This document shows positions 1-6,369 of a DNA stretch of 6,581 nt, piece after piece. The position numbers and the translations under genes are program-made. Location of the stretch: the NCBI GenBank assembly GCA_003484585.1, contig DNBZ01000166.1:1-6581 (forward strand). Direction: 5' to 3'. Position 1 is the first letter of the stretch. The number at the start of each line of letters is the position of its first letter. Source of the stretch: Bacteroidota bacterium (lineage in GTDB: Bacteria > Bacteroidota > Bacteroidia > NS11-12g > UBA9320). Below the pieces are notes generated by a model, which did not search any database, had not been told where the DNA came from, and saw only the letters and a program-made list of their open reading frames with translations.

Positions 1-10
1 ACGAACATTT

Positions 11-421
11 TTATTCTGTAACATTTTTATTGCTGCAAATTTCAGTTAAAACGCGGTTAGTTGATTTGGGATGTAAAAAGGCTATCACTTTACCATCTGC
101 ACCATCTTTGGCTTCTTGGTGTATTGCGTCAAAACCTTCTGATTTTAAACGAGATAGTTCGGCATTCACATCCTCTACTGCAAAGGCAATATGGTGTATC
201 CCTTCTCCTTTTTTCTCTACAAAAGAATGGATAGCACTTGACTCATTAGTAGCTTGCAAGAGCTCGATTTTGACATCTCCTACTTTAAAGAAAGAAGTGA
301 TCACACCTTCGCTTACTACCTCTTCCATCTTGTAGTGCTCGGTATTTAGCAGCTTAGCAAAAAGCTTATTACTCTCCACTATATCTTTTACTGCTATACC
401 TATATGCTCTATTTTTTGCAT
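11..421 (-). CDS. mce: Methylmalonyl-CoA epimerase (VOC superfamily)
   Basis: This 136-residue cytoplasmic protein is predicted to interconvert the (2S) and (2R) epimers of methylmalonyl-CoA, linking propionyl-CoA carboxylation or degradation with methylmalonyl-CoA mutase and succinyl-CoA. It has the two tandem beta-alpha-beta-beta-beta modules of the vicinal-oxygen-chelate fold: IEHIGIAVKD (residues 4-13) opens the first and GIHHIAFAVEDV (74-85) the second. The expected metal ligands, judged by recalled alignment to the Propionibacterium enzyme, are all visible: H6, E53 (in place of Gln), H77 and E127. The FLHPKS segment (115-120) before the last strand is also typical. Length matches the family (about 130-150 aa). 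The ATG lies in an A/T-rich context without a Shine-Dalgarno sequence, normal for Bacteroidota. The gene follows the PLP enzyme after 60 bases, so it could be cotranscribed with it or use its own promoter-like box. Mutase genes are not in the window. Confidence 0.94.
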   Translation of the reverse strand: MQKIEHIGIAVKDIVESNKLFAKLLNTEHYKMEEVVSEGVITSFFKVGDVKIELLQATNESSAIHSFVEKKGEGIHHIAFAVEDVNAELSRLKSEGFDAIHQEAKDGADGKVIAFLHPKSTNRVLTEICSNKNVTE

Positions 422-426
422 TAGAG

Positions 427-434
427 CAAAAGTA
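427..434 (-). promoter_or_regulatory. Candidate Bacteroidota -7 box (TAnnTTTG) for mce
   Basis: Read on the minus strand the octamer is TACTTTTG, an exact match to the Bacteroidota sigma-ABfr -7 consensus TAnnTTTG. It ends only 5 bases before the mce ATG, so a transcript from it would be leaderless or nearly so. I see no TTG at the expected -33 position, so this is a weak call that rests on one short motif. Confidence 0.25.
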
Positions 435-456
435 GTGAATAGTAATTAGTGAGAGA

Positions 457-480
457 TAGAACACTATTTAGGAAGTTCTA
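457..480 (-). repeat. Inverted repeat just after the PLP-enzyme stop codon
   Basis: TAGAAC at 457-462 pairs perfectly with GTTCTA at 475-480, leaving a 12-base loop. The element starts one base after the stop codon of the PLP enzyme in transcription order. There is no T-run after it, so it is not a classical intrinsic terminator. It could be a 3'-end structure or a chance repeat. Confidence 0.25.
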
Positions 481-481
481 C

Positions 482-1681
482 TTATAGTATTCCCACTTCT
501 TTCATGCATTCTGTCATCATAGAGTAGGTGCGTTCTATATCTGCATCTAGCCCTATGGAGAACCGGATAAGTCCATCGGTTAATCCCATCTCCTTTTGTT
601 CTTCTAAAGGAATTTCGGATGATGTGGAACTTCCTGGGGCACTAAATAGCGTCTTATAAAAACCAAGACTAACAGCTAGGTATCCTAAGTTTTTGTTTTG
701 CATTAGTTCCATAAGTTCATTTGCTTTTGCCAAGCTGCCTACGTCTATGGTAAGCATGCCACCAAAGCCATACTCCTTATTTAGCATCTCTTTGTAGATG
801 TGGTGAGATGCGTGAGAAGGCAATCCAGGGTAGACTGTTTTTAGACCAGTAGCTTCAAACTTCTCTGCTAAATAAAGAGCATTTTTACTGTGTTGTTGTA
901 TTCTGATGTGAAGTGTTCGTAGGTTTTTCAAAACAGATGATGCTCTCAGGCTATCCATAGTAGAACCCAAAAGCATACACGCTCCGGTATTCACATCTCT
1001 GAGAGCATTGATAAAATCTTGGGTACCGCACACCACACCACCTACCGTATCGCTAGATCCGTTAATGAATTTAGTGAGACTGTGAATGACAATGTCTGCA
1101 CCTAAGTTTTGCGGGGATATAGAAAGTGGCGAAAATGTATTGTCTACTACTAGTTTTAAGTTGTGCTTTTTGGCTAGTGCAGAGAGAGCCTTTATATCTG
1201 CAACCTCTAATAATGGATTGCTCACACTCTCACAGTATAAAACTTTAGTCTTTTCGTCAATAGCAGCTTCTACTGCTTCTAGGTTTGTAATGTCCACAAA
1301 TGAAGTGTTAATACCAAATCCTGGAGTGAAGTTTTTTAGGAATGCATACGTGCCGCCATAAATAGTCCTGCTACATACGATGTGGTCATTTGCTTTGCAT
1401 AACTCTAAAATCACACCAGTGATAGCTCCCATGCCGGAAGCGGTTACGTTGGCCGTCTCTGTACCTTCCATAGCAGCTAGTGCTTCACCAAGGTATAGAT
1501 TGGAAGGGGTGGAGTGCCTAGAGTATAGATAGCATCCGTCGGCATTGCCTTCAAATGTATCGAACATTGTTTTTGCAGACAAAAACGTATACGTAGATGA
1601 ATCAGAAATAGAAGGGTTCACTCCTCCGAATTCTCCGAAATATTGTAAGTCTTGTATGTTGTTAGCTGGTTTAAAATCCAT
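482..1681 (-). CDS. Cys/Met metabolism PLP-dependent enzyme (trans-sulfuration family lyase)
   Basis: This is a 399-residue cytoplasmic fold-type I PLP enzyme of the family containing methionine gamma-lyase, cystathionine gamma-synthase/lyase and O-acetylhomoserine sulfhydrylase. With the ATG at 1681 as residue 1, the visible landmarks are YSR at 53-55 (phosphate contact from the partner subunit), the SGMG loop at 82-85, Y108 stacking on the cofactor, D180 in VVDNTF contacting the pyridine nitrogen, K204 in HSLTKFINGSSD as the Schiff-base lysine, and R373 in IRFSIG binding the substrate carboxylate. The Cys that marks true methionine gamma-lyases (YGC) is glycine here (G110 in YGGTYAF), so the exact substrate is open. 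The frame extends upstream to a TTG at 1714 and an ATG at 1696. I prefer 1681 because MDFKPANNIQDLQ resembles the N-terminus I recall for flavobacterial homologues. It follows the sulfatase stop by about 48 bases. Confidence 0.9.
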   Translation of the reverse strand: MDFKPANNIQDLQYFGEFGGVNPSISDSSTYTFLSAKTMFDTFEGNADGCYLYSRHSTPSNLYLGEALAAMEGTETANVTASGMGAITGVILELCKANDHIVCSRTIYGGTYAFLKNFTPGFGINTSFVDITNLEAVEAAIDEKTKVLYCESVSNPLLEVADIKALSALAKKHNLKLVVDNTFSPLSISPQNLGADIVIHSLTKFINGSSDTVGGVVCGTQDFINALRDVNTGACMLLGSTMDSLRASSVLKNLRTLHIRIQQHSKNALYLAEKFEATGLKTVYPGLPSHASHHIYKEMLNKEYGFGGMLTIDVGSLAKANELMELMQNKNLGYLAVSLGFYKTLFSAPGSSTSSEIPLEEQKEMGLTDGLIRFSIGLDADIERTYSMMTECMKEVGIL

Positions 1682-1699
1682 TTGGCAATAATACATCTT

Positions 1700-1715
1700 A
1701 TTGTTTATGAACAAT
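1700..1715. repeat. 6-bp perfect inverted repeat upstream of the PLP enzyme
   Basis: ATTGTT-TATG-AACAAT forms a perfect 6-base palindromic arm pair with a 4-base spacer, lying 19-34 bases upstream of the chosen PLP-enzyme ATG. It could be a small operator or hairpin in the leader. It has no T-run and is A/T-rich, so chance is a realistic explanation. Confidence 0.25.
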
Positions 1716-1729
1716 GATGAGCTGGGTTT

Positions 1730-3319
1730 CTATAATTTTAAAATTGATTTATACGTACTGTTTGAACTGGTCACTATCTCAATATGATATAATTCGGCAT
1801 TCAGTAAACTGATGTCAATATCCACGGTATTGCTTGACATGTTTCTTTTATATACCTGCTGACCTATGGAGTTGTAGATATATATAACTAAGATGGGCTC
1901 AGTTGCTTTTATTACAAGATTTCCCTTGCTGGGGTTAGGGTAGACATGTATTTTATTACTGATTTTAGCGGTTATTGAGTTTGTACAAGGGCTACAATTA
2001 CTCCCTCCACAGTCTATGCCTATTTCGTCGCCATTTTGGATGTAGTCTCTGCAGGACCATGAGTTGCGTGTAGTTTCGGACTCATCTTCTAGGTCATCTA
2101 CTATAGCCTGAACCTCTGCAGAAAGTGAAGTCATGTCTATTGGACTATTTTCGAAAGGGTCAATGGTTAGGTCATACAATTCTTTAGAGCCATCTGCTAG
2201 TTGGATTAGTTTGTATTGAGCATTGCATACAGACCAGTAGTAGTCTGCTCCATCTTTGAATTCCATAAAATTGTAATCTCTGGTGTTTCCAGCATTGCCC
2301 GTGAGTAGGTGTTTGAAACTAAGACTATTACCTACTCCACCATTCATAGGTACGTCTGCTATATCTAGTATGGTAGCATGTACATCTGTTAGATTAATAA
2401 GAGCAGATTCTCGTTCTCCTTTTCTAGTTACTCCCTTCCCAGCTATAATCATAGGCACACCGATACCACCCTCGTAGATGGTGCCTTTGCCATGACCAGC
2501 AGGATAATCTCGGAGTACTTGTCCTCCGGTGCCATTATCTCCTAAGAATATCACAATAGTGTTGTCTCTTTCTTCAGTCGACATGCTGGCAAGCAATCTA
2601 TTGATTTCGTAATCCAAAGATTCTATCATTGCGATGAATTTTTGCAAATTATTATTTGTCCTAGTTATGGTATACATATGGCTAGGAGGTACATGAAATG
2701 GAGTATGAGGAGCAGCATGTGCAAGCCATAGAAACCAAGGTTTAGTCTGAGCTTGTGTCCATGTTATAGCCTTGTCAGTCAGTGTGGTAGTCACATAAGA
2801 ATTTTCTTCTGCAGTTACTCCATTCTCGGTTTTGTCCCATACGTCATACGTGTTAGGGAATGCTTCTAAAAAACCAACATAATAATCTGCTCCAGTTTTA
2901 ATAGGATGGTCAGGATCTAGAGGTCTAGAAGAGATATGCCACTTGCCTATCACAGATTTTGCGTAATCTGCATTTTGACTTTGTGTTATTCTTTTGAGTA
3001 CAGAAGTATATGCAGTATCTAGATTTCCTGGAGTGCCTTGCACTCCAGTTTTATTGCCGTGTAGTCCACTCATCATACTAGCTCTAGTGGATGTACACAT
3101 GGGCGTACCCCATACGTTGTCAAATGCGATGCCAATAGATCTCAAACTGTCCAGAGTAGGAGTAGTAGGCATAAGCGTAGACTGACCAAAACCATTGAGT
3201 GCATCTCGTCCTAGATCGTCTGCTATTACTAACAGTATGTTTGGTGTCTGAGCACGGGTAAAATGCGAACTGCATATAGTTAACAAAAGAAACAAAAAGT
3301 ATTTTTTCATATGGGACAT
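1730..3319 (-). CDS. Secreted type I sulfatase with T9SS type A sorting domain
   Basis: This 529-residue protein is predicted to hydrolyse a sulfate ester outside the cell. Residues 1 to about 23 form a signal peptide (MKKYFLFLLL... ending near TRA-Q). The sulfatase domain spans about 26-410, with metal ligands D34-D35 in IADDLG and D261-N262 in LGDNG, the formylglycine cysteine C75 in CTSTR with R79, K126/H128 in GKWH, H205 in APHTPF, and K278 in GHGKGT followed by YEGGIGVP. The motif has Ser, not Pro or Ala, two residues after the Cys. A linker at 423-445 carries four cysteines (CRDYIQNGDEIGIDCGG and C442/C445), and residues 457-529 form the T9SS type A tail (VYPNPSKGN...). The substrate, perhaps an algal or host glycan, cannot be deduced, and no glycan-uptake genes adjoin it. 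I keep the ATG at 3319 for its AAAA context; the ATG at 3310 also gives a good signal peptide. Confidence 0.93.
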   Translation of the reverse strand: MSHMKKYFLFLLLTICSSHFTRAQTPNILLVIADDLGRDALNGFGQSTLMPTTPTLDSLRSIGIAFDNVWGTPMCTSTRASMMSGLHGNKTGVQGTPGNLDTAYTSVLKRITQSQNADYAKSVIGKWHISSRPLDPDHPIKTGADYYVGFLEAFPNTYDVWDKTENGVTAEENSYVTTTLTDKAITWTQAQTKPWFLWLAHAAPHTPFHVPPSHMYTITRTNNNLQKFIAMIESLDYEINRLLASMSTEERDNTIVIFLGDNGTGGQVLRDYPAGHGKGTIYEGGIGVPMIIAGKGVTRKGERESALINLTDVHATILDIADVPMNGGVGNSLSFKHLLTGNAGNTRDYNFMEFKDGADYYWSVCNAQYKLIQLADGSKELYDLTIDPFENSPIDMTSLSAEVQAIVDDLEDESETTRNSWSCRDYIQNGDEIGIDCGGSNCSPCTNSITAKISNKIHVYPNPSKGNLVIKATEPILVIYIYNSIGQQVYKRNMSSNTVDIDISLLNAELYHIEIVTSSNSTYKSILKL

Positions 3320-3326
3320 TTTTAAT

Positions 3327-3355
3327 AAAAAAAGATGCCCAAAGGGAGGGTATCT
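3327..3355 (-). terminator. Rho-independent terminator-like hairpin after the YHYH gene
   Basis: On the minus strand AGATACCC (3355-3348), loop TCCCTTT (3347-3341) and GGGCATCT (3340-3333) form an 8-bp stem with one A-C mismatch. Seven T residues run from 3333 to 3327. The hairpin begins 28 bases after the YHYH stop codon and its T-run ends 7 bases before the sulfatase ATG. It would end the three-gene MbnP-MbnH-YHYH transcript. Because it sits directly against the next start codon, it could also act as an attenuator for the sulfatase. Confidence 0.65.
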
Positions 3356-3383
3356 TGCTGATGAGTTTTTATGCTATTTTAGC

Positions 3384-4745
3384 TTATCTGGTAATCACTA
3401 CTTTTTTGCTGAAAGTAGTATTCCCGTCTGTGAATTCTAGTAGGTAAGTGCCCTCATATACTGCTTGTACATCATAGTAAGCTATAGTGCTGCCTGGTCG
3501 TATTGTGGTCTGGCTTATTTCTCTTCCCATTAGGTCTATGAGTCTTATAGTTACATTAGAGGTATTAAGTCCGTTTAATTGTATTGCTATCAGGTCTGTA
3601 GCAGGATTCGGATAAAGTGTAATGTCATTTGTATTTAACTTGCTTACAGCATTAGTAGATGGCGTATAAACCGTTGTAGCTTCAGCTACCGTGTTTACTT
3701 TCCTGTCCACTCTAACCCCATAAAATGTAGGCCCTATGGCGTATGGATATGCTGAATTCCAGTTTTCATCTACCGTACAGAAATATGCATATGTTCCTTC
3801 AGGGTATTCTGGAGTTACACAGAATCTACCATTGTGCTCGTCTAAGTAGGCTTCGTCGGCATTGCTTTTAAACTCATAATCTTCTCTAAAATACCCCAAG
3901 TAATAAGTGCCATCTACTGGCGGTCCTGCATCAGAAGTGCTGCCATCAGGCTTAGTAGTACGTATTGTGATACTTCTAAGACTATAGCCAGACTTTATTC
4001 TTACTACATCTCCGGTTCCATCTTTTTTAGCATAGCCATATGCTCCATATATTGGGAAGCCATCATAAGCATACCCTATCAGCGGTGAGTGGCTGTTGCT
4101 ATCTATAGCGTATAAACCTTCAGCATCATACAAGTTGCATATTTCCGAAGTGGTCTCTAGGTCTAGTTTAAAAGCAGAAGGATTTTGGTGATGATGATAG
4201 TTTCCCATAGCAGGATGTCCTTTAGCACAATCAAAACCTTCTTTCTCTGCAGGTATAGCATCTCTGTTCCAGTCTTGAGTAGACCCCATTCCTCCAGGAC
4301 AAGGTGGATTACCTGGACCGCCGCATAAAGCTTCAGTAGTAGGATTCCAAGATACCCCATCTCTGTAGTCAAATAGTGCTACTCCGTTTATGAATATTCC
4401 CACATTACCACCTGTGGTAGTCATTAGATTACCTGTATTTGCAGTTGGGCTTAGGGGGATTTTATAAATGCCGTTTTGGTTGCTGGCTTGGCTAGGATTG
4501 CCATCACTAAATGGTCCTGTAGGGTAGGAGGGAATACCTGTAGCAGTCACATACACAAAGTCCGCTGAGTATTCTACTTTTTGGCAATTTACTAGAATAC
4601 TATTAGCTACTAAAGTGGAGTTACCTTTAGGGTAATAAAATCCGGTTTCTGTAGTGTTTTGAAGCCAAGAAGATACTGCAGGGCTTACTTGAGACTGGCC
4701 CAGTAGGCTGATGCTCATTAGGATGATGAGAATTGATTTTTTCAT
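3384..4745 (-). CDS. YHYH-domain protein with T9SS type A sorting domain
   Basis: This is a 453-residue secreted protein of unknown biochemical activity. Residues 1-19 form a signal peptide (MKKSILIILMSISLLGQSQ). The body, about 50-345, matches the YHYH family. A conserved histidine-rich stretch, GHPAMGNYHHHQNP (176-189), reads YHHH where the family name-motif is YHYH, and it is followed by SNSHSPLIGYAYDGFPIYG (216-234), the hallmark second block. Cys residues at 54, 141, 149, 173, 203, 309 and 323 fit an extracytoplasmic, disulfide-stabilised or metal-binding fold. Residues 375-453 (LYPNPATDL... to KKVVITR) are a T9SS type A sorting domain, so export to the surface or medium is expected. Its ATG overlaps the stop of the di-heme peroxidase (TAATG), indicating a shared transcript and likely a shared role. 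A metal-related, possibly copper, function is an inference from that context and the histidines. Confidence 0.88.
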   Translation of the reverse strand: MKKSILIILMSISLLGQSQVSPAVSSWLQNTTETGFYYPKGNSTLVANSILVNCQKVEYSADFVYVTATGIPSYPTGPFSDGNPSQASNQNGIYKIPLSPTANTGNLMTTTGGNVGIFINGVALFDYRDGVSWNPTTEALCGGPGNPPCPGGMGSTQDWNRDAIPAEKEGFDCAKGHPAMGNYHHHQNPSAFKLDLETTSEICNLYDAEGLYAIDSNSHSPLIGYAYDGFPIYGAYGYAKKDGTGDVVRIKSGYSLRSITIRTTKPDGSTSDAGPPVDGTYYLGYFREDYEFKSNADEAYLDEHNGRFCVTPEYPEGTYAYFCTVDENWNSAYPYAIGPTFYGVRVDRKVNTVAEATTVYTPSTNAVSKLNTNDITLYPNPATDLIAIQLNGLNTSNVTIRLIDLMGREISQTTIRPGSTIAYYDVQAVYEGTYLLEFTDGNTTFSKKVVITR

Positions 4746-5752
4746 TATTGTTTGGGTTTTAATATTTTAATTGGATATTTATTCGTTTTGGTAAGTATGA
4801 ATTCTTGATCATTAAGCGTAAGAATAAAAGCGATGAGATCTACTTTTTCGTTAGAGCTGAGCTTTACTCCTTGCTCTAGTTCTTTTGACAAATGTATATT
4901 GTTATTTATTCCATTTGTATAATGATTTAGGACCTCATTTATTTTTTGAAATCTACCGTCGTGCATGTACGGATAGGTATAACTGAGATTTCTTAAGCTT
5001 GGCACTTTAAAAAGAAAGCTATCTACGGCTTGCAGTGTGACCGCATATCTGCCCACATCTTTGATTTCTGGATCTATTCTTAAGCCATTATTTTTAAAGG
5101 TATGATTTGTAAATAGAGGTTCGGTATGACAGGAGTTGCATTTTGTTTTAAATAACTGGTAACCTGCTTTTTCTTGGGTTGTAAATGAATCTGTTTTGTG
5201 AACTACTCGATCGTATTTGGCATTTGCGGAAACTAGTGAAAGTTGGAAAGCCGACAGAGCCTTTAGCATTCGCTGACTGGTGATGGAAGTGTCCCCATAT
5301 GCATCTCGAAACAGGGTAGGATAGAGGCTACTTTTTTGCAGCTTGCTCAGTACATTGGGTAGGGATTCTCCCATTTCTCCTGGGTGAGAAATGGGTGCGA
5401 GGGCTTGTGTTTCGATATGGTTTATAGCTCCGTCCCACATGAGCTCTTTTTGCCATGCTAGATTAAATAGTGCAGGGGCGTTTCGAGTACCTATACTATC
5501 ACCTATGCCGTGACTTACGGCATGGTCTGTATGGGCAAAAGCATTATACGGGGAGTGACAGCTAGCACAAGAAATAGTACCATCCAAGGAAAGTATGGGA
5601 TCGTAGAACAAAGCTCTGCCAAGTTGGATACTCTCTGCTGAACTATCTAATGAATAGTTTGGTTTTGGGAAATGGGAAGGTCTTAATCCTGTGATTTCAG
5701 AAGAAGAAAAATAGCATGCTAAACTCAAAAGTATGAAGGCTAGAATCTTCAT
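4745..5752 (-). CDS. mbnH: MbnH-like di-heme c-type cytochrome peroxidase (CCP/MauG superfamily)
   Basis: This 335-residue exported protein belongs to the bacterial cytochrome c peroxidase/MauG superfamily. An N-terminal hydrophobic stretch (residues 1-15) acts as a signal sequence; C13 follows SLA, a poor lipobox, so lipidation is uncertain. Two heme c sites are visible: CASCH at 62-66 and CNSCH at 205-209. Other family blocks are LGRALFYDP (44-52), TRNAPALFNLAW (89-100), MWDGAINHIETQALAP (105-120), EMGES (126-130) and VPSLRNLSYTYPYMHDGRF (250-268). Length is usual for di-heme peroxidases. Its ATG overlaps the MbnP stop (ATGA), and the MbnP neighbour is what separates it from ordinary peroxidases. 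In characterised pairs, MbnH uses a high-valent di-heme state to convert an MbnP tryptophan to kynurenine. Activity here is inferred. A plain peroxide-detoxifying CCP is the alternative. Confidence 0.88.
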   Translation of the reverse strand: MKILAFILLSLACYFSSSEITGLRPSHFPKPNYSLDSSAESIQLGRALFYDPILSLDGTISCASCHSPYNAFAHTDHAVSHGIGDSIGTRNAPALFNLAWQKELMWDGAINHIETQALAPISHPGEMGESLPNVLSKLQKSSLYPTLFRDAYGDTSITSQRMLKALSAFQLSLVSANAKYDRVVHKTDSFTTQEKAGYQLFKTKCNSCHTEPLFTNHTFKNNGLRIDPEIKDVGRYAVTLQAVDSFLFKVPSLRNLSYTYPYMHDGRFQKINEVLNHYTNGINNNIHLSKELEQGVKLSSNEKVDLIAFILTLNDQEFILTKTNKYPIKILKPKQ

Positions 5753-6369
5753 TTTGAGGTAAAGGATTGAGCTATTTTCTCAGAAAGATAGATTGCTTCA
5801 TTACTTGGTCTCATTATATTCAGTTGGTCTATAGAGCCTATAGCTTGTAGTTGGAATGGTAGTATTTTGCTAGAAACAGGAAGCATCACTTCTTGCGAAG
5901 CATTATATGGAAACGAATATCCTCCTAGGTGATAGGTAAATTTCTCATCACCACGGGAACCCTCTATTTTGGTGTTGATATATCCGCTCTGCCATGTCCA
6001 GTACATACCGTGTATTGGATCTAGATCCTCAGAAAGTGCACCTTGGCTATTGGTGTTGCTGTCTATACCTAGAGTAAATCGGAGATGAGTGAAATGAAAG
6101 GAATCTGGTGTTGGTATTTTTAGCGTTTGGACGTTACTGATGTCCATTAGGTAAGCCTGCTTCTTGGACAGATAGTCTTCATTAAGCTCCTCGTTATAAA
6201 AGCTCACATTGGAGATGTAGAAGCGTATTTTACTGAAACTGAAACTATTCCCATAGGTATGGTTAAGTTCTATTTTCTCTGCTCCCCAAGAAGGAACGAT
6301 AGTAATAGAGTCTTGGGCCATGCAGCTTATCATTACTAGATACGTTGCTATATACGCTATTGATCTCAA
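5749..6369 (-). CDS. mbnP: MbnP-family protein (predicted copper-binding MbnH partner)
   Basis: This is a 206-residue exported protein. Residues 1 to about 18 form a short signal sequence (RSIAYIATYLVMISCMA-Q); C16 is preceded by MIS, a weak lipobox, so cleavage before QDS by signal peptidase I is more likely. Family landmarks are FSKIRFYISNVSFY (45-58), LRFTLGID (96-103), the core DLDPIHGMYWTWQSGYINTK (115-134), IEG (135-137), YHLGG (146-150) and the C-terminal NIMRPSNEA (184-192). W124 and W126, together with H120 and H147, are obvious candidates for the kynurenine and copper-ligand chemistry known from studied MbnPs, but I cannot say which Trp is modified. The first codon is TTG; the frame upstream closes at TAA (6381-6379) with no ATG or GTG, and the first internal ATG (residue 13) would destroy the signal peptide. 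It overlaps mbnH by 4 bases. Confidence 0.86.
   Translation of the reverse strand: MRSIAYIATYLVMISCMAQDSITIVPSWGAEKIELNHTYGNSFSFSKIRFYISNVSFYNEELNEDYLSKKQAYLMDISNVQTLKIPTPDSFHFTHLRFTLGIDSNTNSQGALSEDLDPIHGMYWTWQSGYINTKIEGSRGDEKFTYHLGGYSFPYNASQEVMLPVSSKILPFQLQAIGSIDQLNIMRPSNEAIYLSEKIAQSFTSK

Noticed and set aside
1..8. ATG at 8-6 on the minus strand as the start of the next gene downstream of mce
   Set aside because: Only two full codons are in the window, so nothing can be supported.
30..335. 101-codon plus-strand open frame inside mce
   Set aside because: It is antisense to a clearly conserved epimerase, has no recognisable domain, and is typical of shadow frames.
1086..1361. 91-codon plus-strand frame inside the PLP enzyme
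   Set aside because: It lies opposite the conserved catalytic core and has no family features.
1682..1714. N-terminal extension of the PLP enzyme to the TTG at 1714
   Set aside because: The added 11 residues (TTG start, then FINNKMYYCQ) do not resemble the family N-terminus, and an ATG at 1681 gives a normal start.
2283..2477. Plus-strand frame inside the sulfatase (also one at 2994-3185)
   Set aside because: Both are short, Pro/Ser-rich antisense translations of the conserved sulfatase domain.
4163..4372. 69-codon minus-strand frame inside the YHYH gene
   Set aside because: It is an alternative frame of the YHYH coding sequence covering its conserved His-rich region; the YHYH frame explains the conservation.
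3384..4745. Reading the YHYH protein as a multi-copper oxidase or nitrite reductase
   Set aside because: No HxH pairs or HCH-type copper-oxidase C-terminal motif are present; the SNSHSP...DGFPIYG block fits the YHYH family instead.
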